A stretch of DNA of 64,000 nucleotides from Ichthyophthirius multifiliis (Eukaryota; Ciliophora; Oligohymenophorea; Hymenostomatida), in contig NW_004086085.1 of NCBI RefSeq assembly GCF_000220395.1, positions 43,725-107,724 of the forward strand, given 5' to 3'. Positions 12,061 through 24,495 of the stretch are shown piece after piece (the stretch's first letter is position 1; each line of letters starts with the position of its first letter). A program made the translations under genes and the position numbers. The notes beneath the pieces were generated by a model. The model was not told the origin of the DNA and ran no database searches. It was given only the letters and a program-made list of their open reading frames with translations.

Positions 12061-13953
12061 AAAGATTTAGTAAATTTTGATATAAAAAAAAATATATTTG
12101 AAAAGGATAATTCTTAATATGTTTAAGACACTTTATATTGTAATTACTAGAATTCAGATAATTTAATAAATTAATATTTTTTAAGTAATAATAATTATTA
12201 ATTTTATGATCTCAAACTTGAAGCATAAAGACTTCATTTACTCCTTAATTAATAAATTTAAGAATGTAATAATGTTAAAGATTAACATTATAAACTTGAA
12301 CTTTTCAAAGAAGAACTTATCAAAAACAATGCTATTGCTTTATAATATGAAAATAAAATTGAAAACTTAAAGCTTATATTGTTTGAGAAATTAAAACAAA
12401 TCAATTATTTGAAATATTAAAAGATTTAAATAGAAAAAGAAAATGATATGATAGTTAATTAAGAATAATAAGCTGATATTTTTAAGTAATCTTTTGAATT
12501 AAAAAATTAAGAAAACTATAAAATAAGAAAATAAAAAACAGAAATTGAAATTGAAAATTAAAAATAAAATAATAATTAAGCAATACTTTTAGAAATAGAA
12601 TCATAATTAAAAAATTAAATTCAAGCTCTATAAAATAAAGCAGAGGATGTAATTTAAATATATTATAAATATAAAAAATATAAAAAAAAGAATGAATATT
12701 TAAATAAATCTAGTATTTTATAAACTAATATGAGAAATTAATAAATACATAATGGTTTAAATAAATATTTTCATGAAGATATAAATAAAGAAGAATTATA
12801 AAATTAAAATATTTAGGCTTTAGAAAAGCTTTCTTAAATTGAAAAATGTAAAATCAGTTAAAGAGAATTATCTTGTGAATAAGAAAATATTAAAACAACT
12901 AATTAAATAGCCGAATAGAAGTTTTAAGATCAAAATTTAAGAAGTTAATAGGCTGATTAAAAAGAAGAGAATATTAAAAAAATGAAAAACAATGGAGATA
13001 GTTTTATAAGATAAAACTAGAAATAATCTAGTGAAGAAGATATTAATTATTAGGAAATAATTTAAAATCTAAGTAAGAATGTATAAAAAAAGGATGAAAA
13101 TATTAGCAAACTAAGTAAGAAAAAAGAGACTTATGAATATGAAAAATATTAACTCGAGTCTGAAAAAATAAAACTAATGACATTAATTTAAGAATTGGAA
13201 AAAAAAGAAAAGGAAATGGAATTGAGATTTTAAGAAAGTATTAAAATTAGAGATAAAGTATTATCTAAATCTGTAGAAAGAATAAAAAGAGAACATGAAA
13301 ATGAAAAAAGAAGAATATCTAATTAAATTATGGCTTTAAAAAATATTATTGATAATAAAAATCTTGAATTTTAAATTATTTAAAAAGAAGTAGATAATAA
13401 TCGCTTAAAATTAATTGATTCAGAAAGAAAAGCTATTTAAGCTAAAGTATTTAAAAAAATATAAATTTATATAAATATATAAATATATAATATATATATA
13501 TATTTTTTTATATTTATATATTCTTAGGCTTAATAAAATTACTATGCTTTATAAAATCATATTTTTTTAAAATAAAAATAATTTGAAATTAATCATGAAT
13601 AAAATATACCTAATTATTAATTAAATAACATTTAACATTAGAATTATGTTTAAAAAGCACTTAAAGAATAAGAATATTTCTAGATATTGAATATGCTCAG
13701 TTTAAAAGAAAGAGAATAAGAAATTTAAAAAATTAAATAAGCTAAATTACTTAATTTAATCGCACAAGAAAACTTTGAGAATGAAAAAAATAAAGTCAAT
13801 TTAGAAATTAATAGAAGTAAATTTTTGGATTATGAGAAATAAAAATAGGATGATATTTCTATTACAAAATCGATTTTGAAAGATGCTGAAATCGCTTAAA
13901 GTAGTTATATTAAATCCGAAATGTTAAGAAAAAGTTATGATAAGAAATACTGA
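12061..13953 (+). CDS. Coiled-coil protein, N-terminus unresolved
   Basis: Open for about 603 codons to TGA 13951-13953, with one intron at 13447-13527 (GT-AG, 81 bases). The product is almost wholly coiled coil: Glu/Lys/Gln/Asn-rich heptads with dozens of TAA/TAG Gln codons, and no hydrophobic segment. The frame is open leftward to at least 12061, but there is no in-frame ATG there, so a first exon may lie upstream or the start may be internal. It is probably cytoskeletal, ciliary or basal-body associated, as most long ciliate coiled coils are. No specific family was recognised. Confidence 0.65.
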
Positions 13954-14302
13954 AAATATTTTTTTTCTTTTTTTTCTTTCATTAAATAAATAATTTTATT
14001 AATTATTTATTTTTTATTTTATTATATTATTATTTAGTTTATATATTTTTGTTAGTTTTATTTTTATATTTAAGTATAATATTTATTTAAGCTAATTAAT
14101 AAAAATTGATCTAGTGTTTAATATAAATATTTATTTAATTAATATTTTTTTTTTTAAATAAAACAAAAAAATTATAAATTAAAAAAAAATAATAAATTTA
14201 TTTTAAAAACTTAAAAAAAAAAAATCCGAATAAAATAATAATTCAATTAAAATAAAAAATCCAAATTAAAATAAATAAATAAACATTAATTATAAAATAA
14301 TA
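13954..14302. other. Short intergenic spacer
   Basis: 349 bases of A+T between two genes on the same strand. It carries the 3' end of the coiled-coil gene and the promoter of the MBL-CNB gene. No motif is recognisable. Confidence 0.5.
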
Positions 14303-17300
14303 ATGGACAAAATTATCCAAAGAATAGAATAAGAATCCATAAATAAAGAAAGAGTGTAATTAAATATCAAATATGATATCTAAAACTATTAAAACTAGAA
14401 TGAAAACAATAAAAACAATATTATAAAATTACAATGTGGAGCTATATTAATAAATACACCTGCTGGTCACATATAATTTGGAATACCTCCGGGGTGTTTA
14501 GCCGAAGTATTAAAATTAGGGATAAAAGTTCCAGAATATTTTATAATTCCATTCGCTCGTTTTCATAAAAAACATGCAATAAATTTATCTGATTTTTGCA
14601 CTACAGTCTTTCATAATTTTTTATAAGGTAAAAAATCATATTTTATTTGCGGGCATTTAGTTCCAATGCATTTACGTATGATTTTTAAGGAAATATGGCC
14701 AATTTGGAATGAAAATTCTATAAACAAAGAAATAGATTTTTATAATTCGATAGATAAAAATCCTATTCCAAATTTTAAAGAAGAATTTAAATTTTTAAGA
14801 GGTCTTTTCAAATAACATAATTCCAAGTTTCCTTATGAAAATATGATTGAGTATTTAGTTATAGATAAAAAAAATGGTTTTTAATTTAATTTATTTAAAA
14901 TTATATTATATATATAATATATAATATATATATATATATGTATTTATATATATTTTTATTTTTATATATACATTTATAAATATAGGATGTATGTTAGGAG
15001 ATCATATTATAATAAAAAAACGATTAGATGAAATAGCAATATATTTAAATGAAAATGAAATAGCTTGTATATAAGATAGAATAGACATAACTTATGTCGA
15101 AGAAGTTAATTGGGATGATGTTTTAAAGAAAGATTATAATATATATGACATAATCGAAAAAAGAAATTAATAATTAATGTAATAATCTATAAATTAAGGA
15201 AATAGTTTATCTTCTGCTTAATTATTAGATAATTCAAAAATATTTTCAATAAATTTTTTACCTAATTTATTTTAAAATTAAATTGAGGAACTTTCAAATG
15301 GATTTATTATTTGGATCAATGGTAGGGGACTATTAGTTGATCCTCCAGTTTTTACAAGCTAGATCTTAACTAAAATGAAAATTTCGAGTTGTTTAATTGA
15401 ATGGATTATTATTACTTAAACTTCATCTAAAAGTGATTAAGGGGCTTTTTAGATGATGTTTGAAAATTCTAATGTCGAACTTATTACTACGAGGTAAATT
15501 TATAAATCTTTTTTGTAAAAATATTCTGATCTGAGTAATATGCCGATTGATTTCTTGAATAGAATTCTTAAATTTAGACCAGTTTCAATTGGTGCACCTT
15601 TAACTTTGAGAACTTGTAGGTTAAAGTTTTTTTATACTTTGAATATTATTCCTAGTTTGGGTTTTGTGGCTAATATGGAAAATTAAGAATTATATTTTGG
15701 AGGAGATTGCTTTATTAATGAAAAAATGTAATTGTTTATATTTCTTTTATTTTTTATATAAAATATAGTTTATTAGATATGAAATAACAATAAGTTATTA
15801 ATGAAGATAGATATTAATAAGTATTATTTTATTTTATATAAAAATAATTAAATAAAATTTAATGTTAGATTACAAATAGAAAAAAATGGAAACATAGTTA
15901 AATGAGAATATTTTATTTAGGCGATAAATTATGGGAAGCTTAATTAACTGATTATTTAAAATTGGAAGAATTTAAAAATCCTTAAATTAGAAATACAACC
16001 GTTTTTTTTTCTAATACTTAAAAATTATACGAAGAAATAGAAAGCTTAGGTTTTAATACGCCATAAAAAATTGGCTATTCAAAAGATATATCTATTTATG
16101 ATAAAAAATAGTCTTCTTTAAAAAGTTCTGAAACAGAAGAAATTAAAAAAAGAACTTTGTAAAAAAAAATAGATTTGTTAAGTACAATTGAAATCTTTGA
16201 AAATATTTCGATTAAAAATTTTAGAGATCTACTTTAATCAGCTAAAGATGAGTTCTTTAATCCTGGAGAGTATATTATAAAATAAGGGGCTATTGGTACA
16301 AAGTTTTATTTTGTTATGAGTGGCATTGTTTGTATTTATGATAATTCAAAAATGTAATAAAAATATTAACATAAGATAATTATAAAGAATTTTTTTAATT
16401 TTTTTTGTAATTTTTATTAAAGGTTTAATAAACAAAAAAAATAAAGGCATGTAATAATGAATAAAAGCCTTTATTTTTGTTGTGTAAGTCTTTAAAAACA
16501 ATTACAGAAAAAAAAAATATAAAAATTAGTAATTTATATTTAATTAAATATTTATATATATTTATAAATATATATATATATACATATTTATATATATTTA
16601 TTTATTTATATATATGTAAATATATATTTTTATATATCTTTATCTATATATTTATATTTATTTATTTATATATACATTATATACTTTTTTTATTTTAATA
16701 GTTTATGTAGATATTGCCCTACTGGAGGTTATTTTGGTGAAACTGCATTGAAATCTGACAATACCCGTAGAGGTGCAAAGTAATATTTTATTTTTATTAT
16801 TTTTTGATTTTTTTATTATTTAAACTAGTGTTGTTGCTGTTACTTAATGTTAACTTTTATCTTTAGAAAAGTAAGATTTTTGGTTTATATTTGGCGAAGA
16901 AAAAGACGAAGCAGCTTCTATTATTTAGAAACTATTATCTATGTATACTGCAAGAAGAAAAAATATAGTTAATTTATTGAAAAAGTAATTTTTTTTTTTT
17001 TCGAGTTTATTTTTTTTTTAAAGAAATGAAGTATTTAAAGAATTAAATGATTAATAAAAAACTGAATTAGAAATGATTTTCAAAGAAACTAAGGTAATTT
17101 TAAAATAATATTATTTAATTTATTTAAAAAATAGTTTGAAACTAATAAACTTATTTGGACTAAAGGAGAAGATGGTAAATTTGGGATTTTTATTAAAGAA
17201 GGAGCTGTTAAATTTAGTGATTGTGAGGAATAAAAACTATCAGAAATTAGTGAAGGATATTTTGTTGGTGAAATTGATTCTTTAGTAAATGATAAACCAT

Positions 17301-17428
17301 TAACTACCACTTTGATTTCTTTAAAACCTACAGAAGTTTTTGTTGTAGACAAGTAAGATTTAGTACGTTTTTTTAAGAAAAATTTAGGTATATTGCTTTA
17401 ATTGAATTATTTGAAATTTTTTAAATGA
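14303..17428 (+). CDS. Metallo-beta-lactamase-like protein with two cyclic nucleotide binding domains
   Basis: Eight exons give exactly 816 residues. Introns: 14877-14985, 15728-15768, 15821-15868, 16354-16701, 16780-16828, 16985-17023, 17094-17134. Residues about 55-440 look like a metallo-beta-lactamase fold, but the zinc motif HxHxDH is replaced by TQTSSKSDQG (about 333-342), so metal-dependent hydrolysis is unlikely. A first cNMP domain (about 555-670) keeps its phosphate-binding cassette: GGYFGETAL and the Arg in NTRRGA. A second (about 695-805) has FVGEIDSL, but its Arg is lost (NDKPLTTT). It probably responds to cAMP or cGMP through domain 1 only and acts as a regulatory or scaffolding protein. 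MBL plus CNB fusions are known in ciliates. Partner and output are unknown. Confidence 0.85.
16437..16478. repeat. Hairpin inside a long intron
   Basis: Within the 348-base intron 16354-16701, arms AAAAATAAAGGC (16437-16448) and GCCTTTATTTTT (16467-16478) are perfect 12-base inverted repeats around an 18-base loop. The arms carry GGC/GCC, rare in these near-pure A/T introns. It could be an RNA stem in the pre-mRNA or a trace of an inserted element. Confidence 0.7.
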
Positions 17429-17675
17429 TAAATTTAAAATATTTGTAAAGATATATTTTTTAATAAATAAATAATTTAAAATGCTAATATATTATTTTTA
17501 ATATATATTTTTAATAAAAAATGATAATTTTTTTTTTGTAATACAGATATATATTATATTATAATATATATAAAAAATATTTTTTGTCGTTTTTTGAATT
17601 ATTATTTTTTGATTTATTTTTTTTTTATTTTTTTTTGAAAAAAATAATAATATAATATAATACCAATTTCTTTAA

Positions 17676-18417
17676 ATGAAATAATTAACACTTTTTTTAT
17701 ATTTATTATGTTTAATATATAGTTTTGAAGATATTACGTAAAAAATAAAACATAAATATTATATAAAGCAAATAAAAAATAAAAAAAAAGATAAGAAAAA
17801 AATAATTAACCCAATAATTAAAAATGTGATATGGAAACATAAAATAATTTATGTTTATTTAATGGTAAATAAACATTTTTATAAAAAAAAATACAAATAA
17901 TCATTCAAAAGGCATGTTAATAATAGCAACTCCTTAAATAGATAAAGATATGCTTTTGCATATATCATTTGATAAAACTAAAGTTTTTTTATATAAATAA
18001 TAAAAAAATTGTTAATATATTTATCATAAAATAAATAAAGATTTTTGATGAATCTTTATATAAAAATACTGTGTATAATAAAAATATATAAGAATCAAGT
18101 GGGTTATAAGGGTATGGTCGTAGTGGACGATTTAAATTAAAAAGTTAATTATAAGCATTTTTATAATAGAATATAGAATAATAATATACAATATAATTTG
18201 CAATATATATACATTAAATATATAACGACGAAAAAAATAATAGTAATGATGAAGAATTAAAAATTCCAATAATGAGCAAATTTCATGATATTTAAATTAA
18301 AAATTTAGAATTTTTTATTTTATAAACTTCAAGAAAATTATTAATTTAGTTTAGTTTGATAAAATATGATTCATAAGGCGAAATAGAAGTAAAGAGGTAT
18401 AATAAATATATATATAA

Positions 18418-18467
<50 letters not shown>

Positions 18468-19073
18468 TATATATAGAATATTATTACTGATAGTAGAATT
18501 ATGATGAGAAAATGGACTTAAATTACATTTATTAGATCAGATAATAATATTAGATTATTTATCAATGGTTATTTAGACAAAGAATTTAATACTAAATTAA
18601 AATTTTCAATATACGAAGAAAAAAATATAGCTATTTCTTTTGGAAATTTAAATTTATAATAATAAGGGAATAATAAAAGGTCTTAAATTGAAAATTATAT
18701 TGATTTTTTAGCTGATGATGTTAGAATTTATAAACGTGTTCTTGAAAACTATGAAATCAAAGCTAAAACAGAATAGTTTTTGGGAGGTATTTCAGCTGAT
18801 CATTATAAACTTTCTGGTTTATAATAAAAGCAAGAGGACATTTTATGTCCTGAAAATTACCATATTTGTAATAATTTTGAAATTTTATCTTCGGCTTTTT
18901 AGTTTGCTAGATAAATGGGATGGGTTTATTTTATTTTTTTTATTATTTCTTTATTTTATTAATAGATTGATTATTAAATTCCTTATATTTGGTCTTAAGA
19001 AGGCACATAAAATTCTAAATTATCTAATTTAATTGGATTAGGAATTTGTTGTTTAGATATATAATATAATTGA
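17676..19073 (+). CDS. Secreted LamG / concanavalin-like domain protein
   Basis: Five exons with introns 17738-17790, 17865-17911, 17983-18040 and 18389-18476 give exactly 383 residues to TGA 19071-19073. The start has a signal peptide (MKQLTLFLYLLCLIYS). The middle holds a LamG-like jelly roll: WTQITFIRSDNNIRLFINGY, then FLADDVRIYKRVL, the usual end strand of LamG-type repeats. A Cys-containing C-terminal segment (DILCPENYHICNNFEI and a final GLGICCLD) resembles a domain seen beside LamG in ciliate secreted proteins. It probably binds glycan or protein in mucocysts or at the cell surface. Two introns start with GTTTT/GTAAA rather than a strict GTAAG. Confidence 0.75.
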
Positions 19074-19171
19074 ATATATATAATAAGGAAACATTAATTA
19101 AATAATAAAATATATAATTAAAAAATAAAATATTAGAAAAAAATATTAATAACATTTTTTTTTTTTTTAAA

Positions 19172-20346
19172 TCAATCGAATTTTTTAGCCTCTCCTTTTT
19201 TATAATAATGAAGTGGATATTTTCTCGTATAATTTTTATTTAATCTCAAATACAAATAATATCCAAAAGAAATTGCTCCTAAAATGATCCAAGGTAAACT
19301 CACATATAAAGGTGTTTTTACCCCATAAATAATATTTCCGGCATCTCCACTAAATTTAATTGAAATGAAAGTTTCGGTAAAGCAAATAAAGAAAGTAATC
19401 CATCTACATTTTCCGCTAATTGGATTTTTAACTCTTTCTTCTGTTCCCCAGGTTTTTATATCGGTATATATTTCCTTAAAAGCTAAATTAGATAATAAAA
19501 ACCAAACTAAAAGTCTATATATATTCAACCAATTTTTAGGAGGAATCCATAAGGAGTTTATTAAGAAAAAACCGCATAAAAAATTACATATAATAACCAA
19601 AAAAATCACTAATAATGCCCCGAAACGCCTATGACATTGCCAAATTGACCATTCTTTGTAATTTTTTTTCCCTTTTCGACCTAACCAATCGTATTTTTCA
19701 AATCCTAAAAAATCTACAACGTATAAACCGAGAATTATTGCAGTTGTATTTGATAATAAAACATCTAAAAAAACATGATCCCACCAACATTCTCTAAAAT
19801 GTGGAAGTACATGTTATGCAGAAAGTTCTAATTTTTTATTATTTTAATTAATTTTTTAAATATTTTACCTATTAATTCATCTAAAATTGACCATGAGTGT
19901 AATATGTAAGCATCACGTACTATTAATGACGCAAAAAACCAATTAATTAAATGAATAAGGAAATAATGATCAAAATTATCCAATATATTCTCGAATTCAA
20001 GGTCACAATTATCATCATAAGTGTGCATTGAATGAGGAACAGGTTAACCTAATTCAGGATAAAGGTATTTAAATAAAGAACGAACGTCTATATTATTTTG
20101 AAAGCATAAAAACACTAATGCACAAAGATATATTAAACAAAATCTTAATACTCCGCGCCAAAAAGCCTCGTTTGGTCTCAAAAATGGACCTTTGTAGTTT
20201 TTTAATGTACCTTCGGCTACAAATACGAATAAAGCACCTAATAATCCGTATTTATGATTAGTTTCAGAATGGTCAGTATGTTAGATAGCAAAGATAAATA
20301 TAATTCCAAAAACTATAGCAAATAATATTTATTCTGCGTATTGCAT
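19172..20346 (-). CDS. PTDSS1: Phosphatidylserine synthase (base-exchange type, PTDSS family)
   Basis: ER membrane enzyme that swaps the head group of phosphatidylcholine or phosphatidylethanolamine for serine. ATG 20346-20344, TGA 19174-19172, one intron 19828-19868, exactly 377 residues. The family core is unmistakable: HSMHTYDDNCDL, FDHYFLIHLINWF, SWSILDELIELSAQHVLPHF, then ECWWDHVFLDVLLSN. Several hydrophobic helices flank it, and a basic C-terminal tail (KNYTRKYPLHYYKKGEAKK) may be cytosolic. The length is a little under that of animal PTDSS1/2 (about 470), with a shorter C-terminus. It could represent either PTDSS1 or PTDSS2 ancestry; the symbol is for the family. It is tail-to-tail with the LamG gene. 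Confidence 0.9.
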
Positions 20347-20780
20347 TTTATTTAATAAATTAAAAATATTTTATTTTTTATATATTTAAATATTATAAAA
20401 TTAATTTATTTCCATAAATAAAGGATTATAATAAAAAAAGATATTTTTTTTAATTTTTATAAATTTATAAAATACAATTTTTATTGTATTGTATTTTATT
20501 TTAATTAAAATTATATTATATATGTATTAAAATATATTATTATATTATTAAAATCTTTACAAAAAATATATTAATTTAAGAAAATGAAATTAAAATAATA
20601 TATTTGTAGAAAAGAAAATATATATATATAAATAAGATAAATTATTTATAAAATAATTATTTTACAAATGTTTATATTTAAGAATATTTTTAGATGTAAA
20701 TTTTAAAAAATAAAAAAAAATATTTAATTAATTTAAAATAAAAAATAAATAAATAAATAATTAAAAAATTTAAAATAGAA
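20347..20780. other. Divergent intergenic region
   Basis: 434 A+T-rich bases between the diverging starts of the phosphatidylserine synthase and VAP genes, both ER functions. No specific element is recognisable. Confidence 0.5.
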
Positions 20781-21658
20781 ATGAAGTAATTTATATTTAA
20801 TAATTTGATCAATAATTATAAATTACTTTAAATTTTAGATAATTTGAAGATTATGTAGATTTATATCCATTAGATCGTATAACATTTTCATATTTGCCTT
20901 CATAATTAATGCACGCTTAATTGAGAATAAAAAATAAAAGCAATTCTAAATTATTATATAAAGTAATTTAAAATTAAATAATTTATTAGAATCAATTTAA
21001 AAATAATTTTTTTTAATAACAGATAAAAACTACAAATCCAAGAAATTATGCAGTAAAACCAAGTTAAGGAACAATTCATTCTTTTTTTGATACTACAATA
21101 GATTTAACAATGCAGCCTTTTGTAATTTAAAATTATATCGGTTTTATTTTTTTATAAAGTTTTTATATAAAGTAACATATAGATGTCAATAATTTAAGAT
21201 TAACTGATAAATTTTTAATAATAATTGCTGAAGTAAATGATGAAGTAAATGTATTTATTTCTATTTATAAAAAATAAATAAAATAATAAAAAAAAGTAAG
21301 CATAATAAGATGATTTAAATGAAATTTTCGAAAAAAAAGGACTTAAAAAGAAATTAGAAGTTTCTATTATTTAGAATAATGAATCAACAAATTAATAAAT
21401 GTATAATAGTCAAGAATAAATTAAAAAATCTGGAAATTGTAAAAAAATATTATTTATATATATTTATTTTATCAAAAATAAATTAAATATTTTTTATTAC
21501 CTATTTTAGTATTAAATAATTCTTAAAATAAGCTATATTAATCTGTAAATAATGCTTTTAGCACATTAAATACTATTAATGATGATAAATAAAAAGAATA
21601 AGTAGAAAAATATGAAAATGAATTAAAGTTAAAAGTAAAAAAATTAATATAATAAATA

Positions 21659-21693
<35 letters not shown>

Positions 21694-21913
21694 TATTTAT
21701 AAATAAGAATGAAGAAATTTAAATAATTAAATAAAAAATTAAAAGATTATATTAAAACAAGTGGAATAAGGTTTTTTTTTATTTAAAAATAAATAATTTT
21801 TTTTAAAGAATTTTTTTTTAAATATAGTTACAAAAAGTTCTAATTATAGTATTATTCATATTATTATTATAGCTTTATTAAGTCTTATTATTGGAACTCT
21901 TATTTAAAAATGA
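20781..21913 (+). CDS. VAP: VAMP-associated protein (VAP), tail-anchored ER contact-site protein
   Basis: ER receptor that tethers lipid-transfer and other proteins at membrane contact sites. Eight exons; introns 20786-20838, 20963-21022, 21122-21172, 21245-21296, 21439-21509, 21635-21707 and 21771-21808 give exactly 244 residues. Residues about 5-110 are an MSP domain: DRITFSY, LRIKNKSNSKLLYK, the signature IKTTNPRNYAVKPSQG, then LTDKFLIIIAEV. A coiled coil follows (about 160-215), then a C-terminal hydrophobic anchor (SIIHIIIIALLSLIIGTLI). This order is that of VAP-A/B. Exon 1 codes for little more than the start Met. It neighbours a phosphatidylserine synthase, another ER lipid gene, but divergence does not show co-regulation. 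Confidence 0.9.
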
Positions 21914-23279
21914 AAAAAAAAAAGAAAAAAAAAATTAATTTTTTTTTTATTTATTAAATATAAGAATAATACACAAAATTAAGGAAATTTGTTTTAAATT
22001 TTAATTGATAAATCAAAAAAAAAAAAAAAAAAAAAAAATTTTATTATTTCTTTAACAAACAAAAAATTATGTATTTATTAAACAAATAAATCTATTTTAT
22101 AAAATAAATTATTTTTCATAAATTAAATAAAAATATTTTTAATTTAAAGAAAGGCAAATAAAATTATGAATGTTGAAAATTTTAGAAATATATTATAAGT
22201 AAATATATTTAATTTTTTTTAAATTATAAAATAAAAAAAACATTATAAATTAAACATTATTAGTTTTTATTATATATCTAAAATATTAGATTTATATAAA
22301 AGTTGTAGTATTTTTTATTTTAATAATTAATATAATTTTTACAAATTATAATAAATATTTTTTATTATATATAATTACAAAATTTTATAAATTCACGTTT
22401 ATAAATTTAAATTTTAATTTTTCAATATTATTTAATTATTGAAATTAAATTAATTAAAAATATATTAATATTTTTACTTCATTATTAAATGTTCATTAGT
22501 TATCATTTTTATATTTTTTTTATGAAATTTTATTATTTATTTTATCTATTAAATTAATAATATATATATTGTATTCAGATTTACCCATTACTTTTATTTT
22601 CACAATCATATCTGTAATAATCTACTATAGTATTCTATACTTAAATAAATATTGTTTCTTGAACAACTTTATTATTTTCTTTGTCCTACACATACCATAA
22701 GAATATCAAGTTTATCACATTCCTTTATATTAATTTAATTATTATATACAATATTTATAAATTTATAATTATTAAATAATAAAGATTTCGTATATTATAT
22801 TATAATAAAATAAATTATTTATATAATATAATTTAATATCTAAAAAGATTATATAACTTATATAAACATCAATTAATAAATATAAAATATTATAATTAAT
22901 ATAAAATTTTAATGAATTAATAAATTAAAGTTTTATATAATTATTGTTAATTATAGAATTATATATTTTTATATAATGAAATTAAAAAATAATTTGAATT
23001 TTGTATATTATATTAATATTTAAATATATATTTTATTTTAATATTTTTATTGCTATATTTACAACTAATTATTAAATCCAATAATTTTTTTTTTTGACAT
23101 ATTTATTAAAAATTAATATTTAATTTTTTTTTTATTTAATAAATTTTTATATATTAATTGATATTAGGATATCAATAAAAAATATCAATTTTTTTTAATT
23201 TAAATATATATGATTATATTTTTATATTAATATATTTATTTATATTTGTTAATATATCATTATTTATTTTTATTCATTA
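21914..23279. other. AT-rich intergenic DNA with one gene remnant
   Basis: About 1.4 kb between the convergent VAP and phosphomannomutase genes. It is A+T-rich apart from a coding-like patch at 22565-22740, listed separately. Confidence 0.5.
22565..22740 (-). pseudogene. Short decayed coding fragment
   Basis: On the minus strand a patch of higher G+C reads KLDILMVCVGQRK in one frame and KVVQETIFIQVQNTIVDYY in the next, with a one-base offset in an A-run between them. TGA codons follow soon in both frames. The two halves look like one protein segment broken by an indel. The family is not recognised. Confidence 0.3.
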
Positions 23280-24027
23280 TCATTATAAAAATAATTTCTA
23301 AATATAATTAATCGTTTCTTAAGTATTTTTTACTGAATACCCTATAGTTCTTTCATGGACGTAAATTTCATGATCATTTCCTCCCTTTTTTTTAAAAAAT
23401 AAGAAATTATTAATATTTAAATTTTTATATTTATACTATATCTGTCTTATCACCAAAAAAATGTATATTTTTAAATTAGTCCAAAAATTTTAAACAGTAA
23501 GTCTTATCCCATCCAATTGGGAATACATCAAAGCTAACTTATCCACCAATAGAATATTTAAAATTATATTCTTAAAATTCACTTTTTAATTAATTGATTA
23601 ATTATTATCTAATTTAATGAATCTTTAATATTTTTTTTTTTTTTTATTTATTAATAAAAAATATACTTTATCATATTATTCGAATTCATCTCTTTCTTAT
23701 TAATTACAATTTCTTCCTATTGGTGATATATTTATCATACCATTTCTATATTCAATAAAAGTTCCAGTTTTTACAGGAATATCTATTTCAGATAGTAGCT
23801 TTAATGTTCTATTAATAAACTTATTTAATTTTTCATTACCATATTGATCTCTAATATTCTATAAAATAAACATTTTTAATTAATTTAAGAATAAATATTA
23901 AAATTTAATACTCTTTTTTCTAGAAATTTTCCATTTTAAAGCGAATATAAGCCATTTTCACAAAAACAAAAATCCATATTATCAATAACTAAATTAAAAA
24001 AAAATATATAAAATTTATATATATAAG

Positions 24028-24070
<43 letters not shown>

Positions 24071-24300
24071 CCTTTTTATGTTAATTATTCAGATATTTTT
24101 TATAAATCTGAACCTCCTACAACTGCTACATAATATTTTTTTTTTAATTTGTTTAAAATTTCTATCATATCATTTTCTATTTTCTTTTTTTATTTATTTA
24201 ATAAAATATTTTTTAAATAATAAAAAGAAACATTTCTAGATTTTGTTAATGTTCCGTCTACATCAAAAAGGATTATTGTATCTTAATTTCTATTATCCAT
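23280..24300 (-). CDS. PMM2: Phosphomannomutase (eukaryotic PMM family)
   Basis: Converts mannose-6-phosphate to mannose-1-phosphate for GDP-mannose, N-glycan and GPI synthesis; cytosolic HAD-fold enzyme. ATG 24300-24298, TGA 23282-23280. Introns on this strand: 24184-24231, 23989-24071, 23859-23911, 23623-23666, 23385-23436. The result is exactly 246 residues, the same as human PMM2. The catalytic motif is LFDVDGTLT, with nucleophile Asp13 and acid Asp15. Other signatures are [41 protein letters not shown] and [15 protein letters not shown]. The first intron is itself 48 bases and in frame, so reading through it would add 16 residues. I removed it because the family has no insert there. Confidence 0.93.
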
Positions 24301-24383
24301 TATATTTAATTTTTTTATATGTTTAAAATTTTAGATTAGTTTCAAAATATTTATAATTTTTTTTATTTGTATTTTTTTTTGAT

Positions 24384-24434
<51 letters not shown>

Positions 24435-24495
24435 TTATATATTTTATATATACATTAAATAAATAAAGATCATAAAATTAATTTTTTATATAAAT

